Source of the DNA: Microbacterium oryzae
Lineage (GTDB): Bacteria; Actinomycetota; Actinomycetes; Actinomycetales; Microbacteriaceae
Direction of reading: 5' to 3'
Length of the DNA: 64,000 bases
NCBI RefSeq assembly: GCF_030406385.1
Contig: NZ_JAUEPM010000008.1
Coordinates: forward strand, 1 to 64,000
Shown here: piece after piece, positions 17,209 to 23,536 of the stretch
How positions within the stretch are numbered: the stretch's first letter is position 1
How the letters are laid out: every line of letters starts with the position of its first letter
Program-made: the position numbers and the translations under genes
Notes under the pieces: generated by a model
Database searches by the model: none
What the model was told of the DNA's origin: nothing
Seen by the model: the letters and a program-made list of their open reading frames with translations, nothing else

Positions 17209-17952
17209 ATGAGCTCCGTCGACTTCGATATGGCGCGGATTCCCGCAGGGCGCGTCACGCTGCACGACGCGCGGCGCAAGGAGCGGCGCACGGTCGACCT
17301 CGAGGCGTTCGAGATCGGCGTGTATGCGGTGACCGAGGAGCAGCTCGCGGAGATGCTGGCGGTGCCCGCATCGCACCCGCGCCGGCCGGCTGTCGAGGTG
17401 AGCTGGCAGCGGGCCATCCGCTTCTGCAACGCCGCGTCGGAGTGGGAGGGGCTCGACCCCGTCTACACGTTCGACGGCGAGAACGTGCACTGGGACGTGC
17501 AGGCGGATGGCTACCGCCTCCCGACCGAGGCGGAGTGGGAGTACGCGTGCCGCGCCGGGTCGGCCGGTCCGCACTACGGTCCGCTGCCGGACGTGGCGTG
17601 GACGGCGGCGGACGGCCTTCGCGCTCCGCAGGACGTCGGCGGGCGGATGCCGAACCTCAACGGCCTGTTCGACACCCTCGGCAATGTGTGGGAGTGGTGC
17701 TGGGATCTCCTCGACCCGGCTCGCTATGACGACTACCGGGTGTTCCGCGGCGGCGGGTTCGCGGACGACGCGTGGAGCGTGCGCGCCTCCGTCCGCCGCG
17801 GCGGACCCCCGCGCGCGCACCACGACGATGTCGGCCTCCGCCTTGCCCGGGGCGCTTTCGACGGGGTGGATGCCGCTCAGGGATGGTCGGCGGCCGTCGA
17901 TCGCGAACGCGCGCTCTTCGACGGTCCGGCGGGGTGGACGCCGCGCCGGTAG
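17209..17952 (+). CDS. SUMF1/formylglycine-generating-enzyme-like domain protein
   Basis: The 247-residue protein is one FGE-sulfatase domain: IPAGRVTLHDARRKERRTVDL at the start, LPTEAEWEYACRAG, GLFDTLGNVWEWCWDLLD, VFRGGGF and a closing VGLRLAR. These are fold landmarks shared by formylglycine-generating enzymes, EgtB and PvdO. The copper-binding Cys pair expected near the end of true formylglycine-generating enzymes is not seen, and no sulfatase gene is nearby. The activity is therefore unknown. GACAAT six bases before ATG 17209 suggests a leaderless start, divergent from the SMR operon. Confidence 0.85.
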   Translation: MSSVDFDMARIPAGRVTLHDARRKERRTVDLEAFEIGVYAVTEEQLAEMLAVPASHPRRPAVEVSWQRAIRFCNAASEWEGLDPVYTFDGENVHWDVQADGYRLPTEAEWEYACRAGSAGPHYGPLPDVAWTAADGLRAPQDVGGRMPNLNGLFDTLGNVWEWCWDLLDPARYDDYRVFRGGGFADDAWSVRASVRRGGPPRAHHDDVGLRLARGAFDGVDAAQGWSAAVDRERALFDGPAGWTPRR

Positions 17953-17964
17953 CCGCGTCGACCG

Positions 17965-18924
17965 TCAGCCGGGAGACAGCGCGGAGTGCACGCGCACGAC
18001 GCCCTCACCGTAGCGCTCGTCGAGCTCATGCTGGAGCGTGCCATCGTCGAACACGACCGAGATCTCGAGGACGAGGTCCGTGCCGGTGATGCCGGTACTG
18101 AGGATGCCGCCCGGCGCCTCCTCATGGAGCTCCTGCTGGATCGCCACGAGTTCGGCCTCCGTGCGCTCAACCTGCGAGACGCAGAGCATCCCGCCCCACA
18201 CCTCGCGGAGGGCGGCTTCGGCGGCGGGGAGGTCGTGCGTCACGGCGACGTTGACGATCGTGAGGGCGGGATCATTGAGCAGCGACTCGACCTCCGGGTC
18301 CGTCAGCTCCCGCTCGGAGGCGGGGTTCGGGCTCTGATCCATCCACGCCGATCCGTAGCCGTCCAGTTCGGACGCGCGCTCGAACGCGGCCTGCATCGCC
18401 TCGGGCGATACGAGGGACTCGTCGACGACACGCCACCCGCCGTCCGGCTCCGGGCACGGGGTGGAGGAGTCCGATGCGGGCGGCTCCGTCTCGCGGGGCG
18501 CGTTGTCGTCCGCTGCCGGCGTCACCTCGCGCGCCCCGAACTCGTCCGCACCCGCGTCGTAGGTGCCGGTCACGACGAAGTCTCCCCACCGCACACCGTT
18601 CCACTCCTCGTACGCGCCGTCATGCTCGTCCCAGTTCCACCCGACGAGCGCCGGTCCGCCGCACTGCGGCGGCAGCGACTCCGCGACGCCGCCGAGGCAC
18701 AGCTCCGCCCCGTCGCCGTCGTCGAGAACGGTGACGGGATGCCCCGTGGTGAGCAGGCTCGTCGCCGGCGGGGCGCCGGGCGTCGATGGCGCAGGAGTGG
18801 ATGGCGTGGGAGTGGGGTCATCGAATCCGGTCGACCCGCCCGCCTGCGTCGCGCATCCGGTCATCGCAGCGACCGTGATGGCTGCGACCGCAGCGGCGGC
18901 GAGAGGACTCCGGCGTGCGCTCAT
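17965..18924 (-). CDS. putative secreted lipoprotein, unknown function
   Basis: The 319-residue protein begins with a lipoprotein signal (MSARRSPLAAAAVAAITVAA then MTGC, lipidated Cys at 24), followed by a Thr/Pro-rich linker and the motif ELCLGGVAESLPPQCGGPAL, common in actinobacterial lipoproteins of unknown role. It should be anchored to the outer face of the membrane. GACACT six bases before ATG 18924 suggests a leaderless start. It is convergent with the SUMF1-like gene, 12 bases away. No enzymatic motif is recognised. Confidence 0.75.
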   Translation of the reverse strand: MSARRSPLAAAAVAAITVAAMTGCATQAGGSTGFDDPTPTPSTPAPSTPGAPPATSLLTTGHPVTVLDDGDGAELCLGGVAESLPPQCGGPALVGWNWDEHDGAYEEWNGVRWGDFVVTGTYDAGADEFGAREVTPAADDNAPRETEPPASDSSTPCPEPDGGWRVVDESLVSPEAMQAAFERASELDGYGSAWMDQSPNPASERELTDPEVESLLNDPALTIVNVAVTHDLPAAEAALREVWGGMLCVSQVERTEAELVAIQQELHEEAPGGILSTGITGTDLVLEISVVFDDGTLQHELDERYGEGVVRVHSALSPG

Positions 18925-18951
18925 ACGGCGAGTGTCGCAGACGAGCCGCTC

Positions 18952-19509
18952 TCACACCGCGTCCTCCCGCAGGGGTCCGACGAACCGATGCCGGGCCGTG
19001 ATGAATCCGGCGTTGCGCGCGACGTCGAGGAGCTCGAGGTCGAAGCGGCGGGGGAGGAGCGGGCGACCGGCACCCAGGGTGACGGGCGCGATCGAGGTGA
19101 TGATCTCGTCCAGCAGCCCCTCGTCCGCGAACTGCCCGACGAGGTCGCCACCGCCCACGACCCAGAGATCCTTGCCCGCAGCGGCCTCGGCCATCCGCTC
19201 GTAGACCGGTCGCACCGGACCCGACGCGAATCGCACATCCGGGGACGGGTGGCCCTGGGGGAGCGGAAGGTCCCGCGACGTCATCACCCAGGTCGGCACG
19301 GCGTAGGCCCAGCCCTCCGGATCGTGCCGGAGCACCCACTCGTAAGTCGTCGAGCCCATCACCACCGCGCCGATGCCGGCGATGAACTGCTCGTAGTCGT
19401 TCGCCCCGCCCTCATCGAGCGGCTGTCGGAGCAGCCAGTCGAGCGAGTCGTGGAGATCCGCGAGGAACCCGTCGAGCGTGCACGCGGTGTAGTAGATCAG
19501 GCGAGTCAT
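18952..19509 (-). CDS. RibD C-terminal/DHFR-like reductase
   Basis: The 185-residue protein has the dihydrofolate-reductase fold of the RibD C-terminal family: YYTACTLDGFLADLHDSLDW at the start, AVVMGSTTYEWVL, and KDLWVVGGGDLVGQFADEGL. These NADPH-dependent reductases act on unknown substrates; true folate reduction is not implied. AGGAGCACC before ATG 19509 is its ribosome binding site. A second member of the family lies at 22244-22795. Confidence 0.88.
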   Translation of the reverse strand: MTRLIYYTACTLDGFLADLHDSLDWLLRQPLDEGGANDYEQFIAGIGAVVMGSTTYEWVLRHDPEGWAYAVPTWVMTSRDLPLPQGHPSPDVRFASGPVRPVYERMAEAAAGKDLWVVGGGDLVGQFADEGLLDEIITSIAPVTLGAGRPLLPRRFDLELLDVARNAGFITARHRFVGPLREDAV

Positions 19510-19596
19510 GGTGCTCCTTCACGTCGTCGTGGTGAGGTCATTGTCATCCGGACCGCGGACACCCGCTCGGGCCGCTTCCTCCGCTACGGTCGGGGC

Positions 19597-20502
19597 ATGG
19601 AGGAGCGCGGCAGCGGGCAGCGTCGGACCGGGTCCGCGCTCGCGGGAGTCGCGCTCGGCGTGCTGGCGGCGGCCGTGGGCCTGCTGCCGTGGCTCGTCAC
19701 CGGCGCACGGCTCCCGCTGCAGAACCTGTGGGCGACCGGGGTGCTCCCCGAGGACATGCCGATCGCGCTGCTGCCGCTGAGCCAGTACTATGCGACGCGG
19801 CTCCTGGTGCTGCTCATCGTGGGCGGCGCGCTCGCCGGATTCGCGACCCGCCTCGTCCCGCGGGAGACGACCCCTCTTCCGGTGGCGGCCGGTCTGCTCC
19901 TCGCGCAGGCGGCCGCAACCATCCAGACCGCCGTCGTGGTGACTCAGGGGCACGCGCTCGGCTCGCCGGCCGCAGACCCGCGAGCTGCGCTGTACGTGTA
20001 CGGCATGCTCGCCGGGGCGATCGTCGCGGTGGCGCTCGCTCAGGCGGTCTTCTGGCTGTCGTCGCACACGGCGCGGGGGCCTGCGGCCCTGGGCCTCGGC
20101 CTGGCGGCGGTGCCCGTCGGGTCGTGGGTCGTCGACCTCGTCGCGACATCGACGGACGCGCTGGCCGCGCCGGACCTCGCCCTCGGCGTGGTCGCGCGGT
20201 GGCTGCCCGCCGTCACCGCCGGCGTCGCCATCGGGTGGTGCGGGATCCGTCCGCGCCGTCGGATCGTGGTGTGGGCAGTGGTGCTGGCTGGACTGTGGCT
20301 CGTCCCCGCGGCTCTCACCGCCGTGCAATACGGGCTGGGCATGCGCGTGCTGCAGGGCGACCTCGAGGAGATGGCGCGGGCCTCGCTCGACGTCTTTCCG
20401 CTCGTGGTCGCGCAGTCCTGGCCGCCGGTGCTCGTCGCCCTGGTGCTGGGCGCCCTGGTCACGCTCTGGCGCGCGCGGCGAGAGCGACGCCTCCTCGCCT
20501 AA
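19597..20502 (+). CDS. multi-pass integral membrane protein, unknown
   Basis: The 301-residue protein has about seven or eight hydrophobic helices, for example ALAGVALGVLAAAVGLLPWL near the N-terminus and IVVWAVVLAGLWLVPAALTA later, and a basic C-terminal tail. No transporter motif is recognised. TACGGT (19585-19590) stands six bases before ATG 19597, so a leaderless start was chosen over the longer open frame. It is divergent from the DHFR-like gene. Confidence 0.75.
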   Translation: MEERGSGQRRTGSALAGVALGVLAAAVGLLPWLVTGARLPLQNLWATGVLPEDMPIALLPLSQYYATRLLVLLIVGGALAGFATRLVPRETTPLPVAAGLLLAQAAATIQTAVVVTQGHALGSPAADPRAALYVYGMLAGAIVAVALAQAVFWLSSHTARGPAALGLGLAAVPVGSWVVDLVATSTDALAAPDLALGVVARWLPAVTAGVAIGWCGIRPRRRIVVWAVVLAGLWLVPAALTAVQYGLGMRVLQGDLEEMARASLDVFPLVVAQSWPPVLVALVLGALVTLWRARRERRLLA

Positions 20503-20565
20503 CGGGAGCGGCCCACCGGAGGCAACCCCGTGCGTCGGGCCGCGCTCGCCGCATACCGTGATCGG

Positions 20566-21051
20566 GTGACAGACACACAGATCGAGGTGCGAGACATCCG
20601 GGTGGACGACGCCGGCGAGGTGATGACGCTGCAGCGCGCGGCGTTCGTCTCCGAGGCGCAGATCTACGGCAGCGCCGACATGCCGCCGCTCACGCAGACG
20701 CTCGACGAGGTGCGGTGGGAGCTGCAGGACGGCAACGTCGGCTGCGTGGCCGTGGCGAGCGGCCGGATGGTCGGGGCGCTGCGGGCGCGGATCGACGGCG
20801 ATCTCCTCCTCGTCGGACGGATCGCCATCGCTCCGGACATGCAGGGGCACGGCATCGGCTCGATGCTGCTCGACGCCGTGGAGGAGCGCGGCGCTCGGGC
20901 GGGGGCGCGGGAAGCGGAGCTCTTCACGGGGTCACTGAGCGAGGCGAACCTTCGCCTCTACGAGCGGCAGGGGTACCGCGAGACCGAGCGCGTCGAGGAG
21001 GAGGGCGGCACGCAGCAGGTCTTCATGCGGAAGCCGCTCGCGGGGGAGTGA
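20566..21051 (+). CDS. GNAT-family N-acetyltransferase
   Basis: The 161-residue protein is a single GNAT domain. The acetyl-CoA loop reads RIAIAPDMQGHGIGSMLLDA (motif A, Q/RxxGxG/A), followed by NLRLYERQGYRE (motif B). The acceptor is unknown. GTG 20566 is chosen because TACCGT (20554-20559) lies six bases before it, while the open frame upstream of that is Arg/Ala-rich. It lies 63 bases after the membrane protein gene. Confidence 0.9.
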   Translation: MTDTQIEVRDIRVDDAGEVMTLQRAAFVSEAQIYGSADMPPLTQTLDEVRWELQDGNVGCVAVASGRMVGALRARIDGDLLLVGRIAIAPDMQGHGIGSMLLDAVEERGARAGAREAELFTGSLSEANLRLYERQGYRETERVEEEGGTQQVFMRKPLAGE

Positions 21052-21128
21052 AGCCCGCCGGCATCATTCGGTCATCCCGCTCGGTCAAGCCGTGACATCC
21101 GCTCACTGCAGGCGGCACACTCGGAGGC

Positions 21129-22211
21129 ATGAGTCCGGTTCCCTGGGTGCTGCACGTCGACATGGACCAGTTCATCGCGGCGGTGGAGGTGCTGCGACAC
21201 CCCGAGCTCGCGGGGAAGCCGGTCATCGTGGGCGGGAACGGCGACCCGACCGAGCGGGCGGTCGTCTCGACGGCGTCGTACGAGGCACGCGCCTTCGGGA
21301 TCGGCTCCGGGATGCCGATGAAGATCGCCGCGCGCAAAGCCCCCGATGACGCGGTCTTCCTGCCGGTCGATCACGCGGCATACGATGCGGTTTCGGCCGA
21401 GGTGATGGGCGCGCTCCGGGCGCTGCCCGAGGTGGTGCTGGAAGTGCTCGGATGGGACGAGTGCTTCCTCGGGGTGACGACCGCTGACCCGGAATCGGTC
21501 GCGCGCGCTGCCCAGGCGGCGGTGCTCGAGGCGACCGGTCTGCACTGCTCGGTGGGCATCGGCGACAACAAGGTGCGCGCGAAGATCGCCACCGAGTTCG
21601 GCAAGCCGCGCGGCATGTTCCGGCTCACGGCGGAGAACTGGTTCGAGGTGATGGGGGAGCGTGGCACGCGCGAGCTGTGGGGAGTGGGCCCGAAGGTGCA
21701 GAAGCGCCTGGCCGAGCACGGGATCCGCACGGTGCGGGAACTCGCCGACGGCGACGAGGCCGAGCTGGTGGCGGAGTTCGGGCCGAAGATGGGGGTCTGG
21801 TACCACGAGCTGGGCTCCGGCCTCGGACCCCAGGTCGTGGACGACGCCCCGTGGATTGCTCGCAGCCACAGTCGTGAGACGACCTTCCAGCAGAACCTGA
21901 CGACGCCCGAACAGGTGAGCGCGGCCATCCGCTCTCTCGCAGAGGAGGCATTCGGCGACTGCGAGGCGGAGGGGCGCGCCGTCGTGCGCGTGAATCTGAA
22001 GGTCCGCTACGCGCCGTTCGTGACGAGGACGCTGGGGCGGAAGCTCCCTGAGCCGACGCTCGACCGGGATGCCGTGGTCGCCGCGGCCGTCGCGCTCGGC
22101 GAGAGCCTCGACCAGGATCGCGAGGTGCGCCTGCTCGGGGTGCGCGCGGAGATGGAGATGCCGGCGGGTGGGGATCGCGTGGAGCGGACGCCGGTGCGAG
22201 GGAGGATCTGA
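21129..22211 (+). CDS. Y-family DNA polymerase (DinB/Pol IV-like)
   Basis: The 360-residue translesion polymerase has VLHVDMDQFIAAVEVLRHPE with D11, and D110/E111 in LGWDECFLG as the metal-binding residues. The little-finger domain follows from about residue 230. The usual 'SIDEAFLD' reads GWDECFLG here, and the C-terminus (RTPVRGRI) shows no beta-clamp QLxLF motif, as in clamp-independent DinB2-type enzymes. GGAGGC precedes ATG 21129. No imuB or dnaE2 is nearby. Confidence 0.88.
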   Translation: MSPVPWVLHVDMDQFIAAVEVLRHPELAGKPVIVGGNGDPTERAVVSTASYEARAFGIGSGMPMKIAARKAPDDAVFLPVDHAAYDAVSAEVMGALRALPEVVLEVLGWDECFLGVTTADPESVARAAQAAVLEATGLHCSVGIGDNKVRAKIATEFGKPRGMFRLTAENWFEVMGERGTRELWGVGPKVQKRLAEHGIRTVRELADGDEAELVAEFGPKMGVWYHELGSGLGPQVVDDAPWIARSHSRETTFQQNLTTPEQVSAAIRSLAEEAFGDCEAEGRAVVRVNLKVRYAPFVTRTLGRKLPEPTLDRDAVVAAAVALGESLDQDREVRLLGVRAEMEMPAGGDRVERTPVRGRI

Positions 22212-22243
22212 CGCGATCCCGGCCTCGGCGGCTCGCCGTGCCG

Positions 22244-22795
22244 TCAGCGCGTGCGGCGATAGCGCTCGTAGACCACGCCGGAGGCGAACCCCCGCGTCTC
22301 CACCAGTTCGAGGGGTACCGGCTCCGCGAGCGACGGCAACAGGGGAGGGCCGCCGCCGACGATGACCGGGTGTCGGAAGATCCGGAATTCCTCGATGAGA
22401 TCGCGCTCGATCGCCTGGCCTGCCAGGTCCGCTCCGCCGATCTCCACGTCCTTCGACGTGGATTTCAGCACGGCGGCGATCTCCTCATCGAGGGGTCGCT
22501 CGGCGAGACGGGCGTTGCCCTCCACCCGGTCGAGCGTGTGGCTGAAGACGATCTTCGGAAGGGCCGTCCAGACGTCGGCGAACTCGTCCGTGTCGGGGGA
22601 GTCACGCAGCGAGGGGTCCGTCTCCCACACGCGCATCGTCTCGTAGAGGCGGCGACCGAGCAGGGTCGCGCCGAGTTCGCGAACTCGCTCGAGGTGGAAT
22701 CGGAACAGCTCGTCGCTGGGGGCTGACCAGGCGAAGAGCCCGCGACGATCCGAGATGAAGCCGTCGACGGAGACGCCCATCGAATAGAGGAGCAT
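22244..22795 (-). CDS. RibD C-terminal/DHFR-like reductase (second copy)
   Basis: The 183-residue protein shows the family pattern YSMGVSVDGFISDRRG, TLLGRRLYETM, and GGADLAGQAIERDLIEEFRI followed by PVIVGGGPPLLPSL. Cofactor is probably NADPH; substrate unknown. It is only distantly similar to the copy at 18952-19509. GACGCT lies six bases before ATG 22795, a weak match to the leaderless pattern. It is downstream of a winged-helix regulator on the same strand, but a terminator hairpin and a palindrome lie between. Confidence 0.88.
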   Translation of the reverse strand: MLLYSMGVSVDGFISDRRGLFAWSAPSDELFRFHLERVRELGATLLGRRLYETMRVWETDPSLRDSPDTDEFADVWTALPKIVFSHTLDRVEGNARLAERPLDEEIAAVLKSTSKDVEIGGADLAGQAIERDLIEEFRIFRHPVIVGGGPPLLPSLAEPVPLELVETRGFASGVVYERYRRTR

Positions 22796-22876
22796 GCTCG
22801 AAGCGTCTCACTCGGCCCGGGAGCGGGCAAGAGCGTTCACGGCAGTCCGATCGGCAGCAGATCCGCACCAACTGAC

Positions 22877-22890
22877 ATAATGCGCATTAT
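22877..22890. repeat. perfect 14-bp palindrome ATAATGCGCATTAT
   Basis: The sequence is its own reverse complement and is conspicuously A+T-rich for this genome. It lies 81 bases upstream of the DHFR-like gene's start (22795) and directly beside the terminator hairpin of the winged-helix gene. It could be an operator for a dimeric regulator or contain the -10 box of the reductase gene. No binding protein is assigned. Confidence 0.5.
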
Positions 22891-22919
22891 CGGCTTCTGT
22901 GCGGAACGCGCAGAAGCCG
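22891..22919 (-). terminator. hairpin after the winged-helix regulator gene
   Basis: CGGCTTCTGTGCG (22891-22903) and CGCGCAGAAGCCG (22907-22919) pair over 13 bp with one G-U and a GAA loop. It starts three bases after the regulator's stop codon on the minus strand. Confidence 0.65.
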
Positions 22920-22922
22920 CGT

Positions 22923-23225
22923 CTAGGAAGGCAGGGACCGCCCGACCAGCCCCGCGAGGCGCTGCAACTCGCGCACGTGCGCACGGAAGGCATCGCGGCC
23001 GGCGGGCGTCAGGGAGAGCCACGTGCGCTGGCGCGAAGCGCTCGTCTTCTTAATGACCGTCAGGAAGCCGGCATCCTCGAGCGCCTTCGCGTGCTTCGAC
23101 AGCACCGAGTCCGAGACGCCGATGCGGTCGCGCAGGTACGAGAACTCGGCATCGTGGACCGGGGCCAGCAGTCCGCAGAGCTCCAGGCGGGCTGGCGCGT
23201 GGATCAGGGGCTCGAGTCCGCTCAT
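22923..23225 (-). CDS. small winged-helix transcriptional regulator (HTH_34/ArsR-MarR-like)
   Basis: The 100-residue protein is a single winged-helix domain: IHAPARLELCGLLAPV, then EFSYLRDRIGVSDSVLSKHA (recognition helix), then the wing VIKKTSASRQRTWLSLTPAG. This matches the short 'winged helix DNA-binding' family of dimeric regulators in actinobacteria. Its ATG (23225-23223) overlaps the stop of a 36-codon microprotein gene (ATGA). Two TTTCC-N5-GGAAA palindromes at the operon promoter suggest autoregulation. Confidence 0.88.
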   Translation of the reverse strand: MSGLEPLIHAPARLELCGLLAPVHDAEFSYLRDRIGVSDSVLSKHAKALEDAGFLTVIKKTSASRQRTWLSLTPAGRDAFRAHVRELQRLAGLVGRSLPS

Positions 23226-23332
23226 ACGACGTGATACCGGCCCGCACCGCGCTTGCTGACCGCGTAGTCGTCCTGCACGGACGCCAGACACCCCAGTTGC
23301 ACTGCCGCGTCGGCCTGCCCGTCGCTTTCCAT
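23222..23332 (-). CDS. 36-aa microprotein coupled to the winged-helix regulator
   Basis: ATG 23332 opens a 36-codon frame beginning MESDGQADAAVQLGCLASVQ and ending GAGRYHVV, whose TGA overlaps the regulator's ATG. The -10 box TACACT (23345-23340, preceded by TG) is seven bases upstream, so the message is probably leaderless and this frame is the first to be translated. No family is recognised. It may act as a leader that couples translation or as a small partner of the regulator. It is supported by architecture only. Confidence 0.5.
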   Translation of the reverse strand: MESDGQADAAVQLGCLASVQDDYAVSKRGAGRYHVV

Positions 23333-23369
23333 AGCGGAAAGTGTAGCACTCGCTTTCCAACATGGAAAC
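23326..23369 (-). promoter_or_regulatory. promoter with two TTTCC-N5-GGAAA operators
   Basis: Palindrome 1 is TTTCC-AACAT-GGAAA (23354-23368), and palindrome 2 is TTTCC-ATAGC-GGAAA (23326-23340). Their centres are 28 bases apart. The extended -10 TGCTACACT of the minus-strand promoter lies between them, and palindrome 2 covers the transcription start and the microprotein's ATG. This is the classic layout of an autorepressed operon; the winged-helix protein is the likely ligand. Confidence 0.65.
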
Positions 23370-23408
23370 CGTTGGAAGTGCCGGATGGCGCGCGCCGGTG
23401 AGACCGTC

Positions 23409-23491
23409 TCGACGCTCCGAAGCTGCGCGCTCGCGCACGCGCCGCGCCTCGACGCTCCGAGACTGCACGTGGTGCACGCGGTTTCGGAGCG
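23409..23491. repeat. intergenic direct repeat with hairpin
   Basis: CTCGACGCTCCGA occurs twice (about 23408-23420 and 23448-23460). The second copy begins a hairpin with CGCTCCGA (23453-23460) pairing TCGGAGCG (23484-23491). It follows the stop of the UvrA-like gene and probably serves as terminator. It looks like the dispersed intergenic type seen at 1221-1313. Confidence 0.5.
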
Positions 23492-23536
23492 GGCCCGCAG
23501 TCGGCGAGCGATGAGGCAGCCTCGGAGCGCCCGCGG

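Noticed and set aside
17986..20502. 838-codon open frame running through the lipoprotein and DHFR-like genes into the membrane protein
   Set aside because: Only its last 301 codons (from ATG 19597, after a TACGGT box) have protein-like composition; the rest is antisense to real genes.
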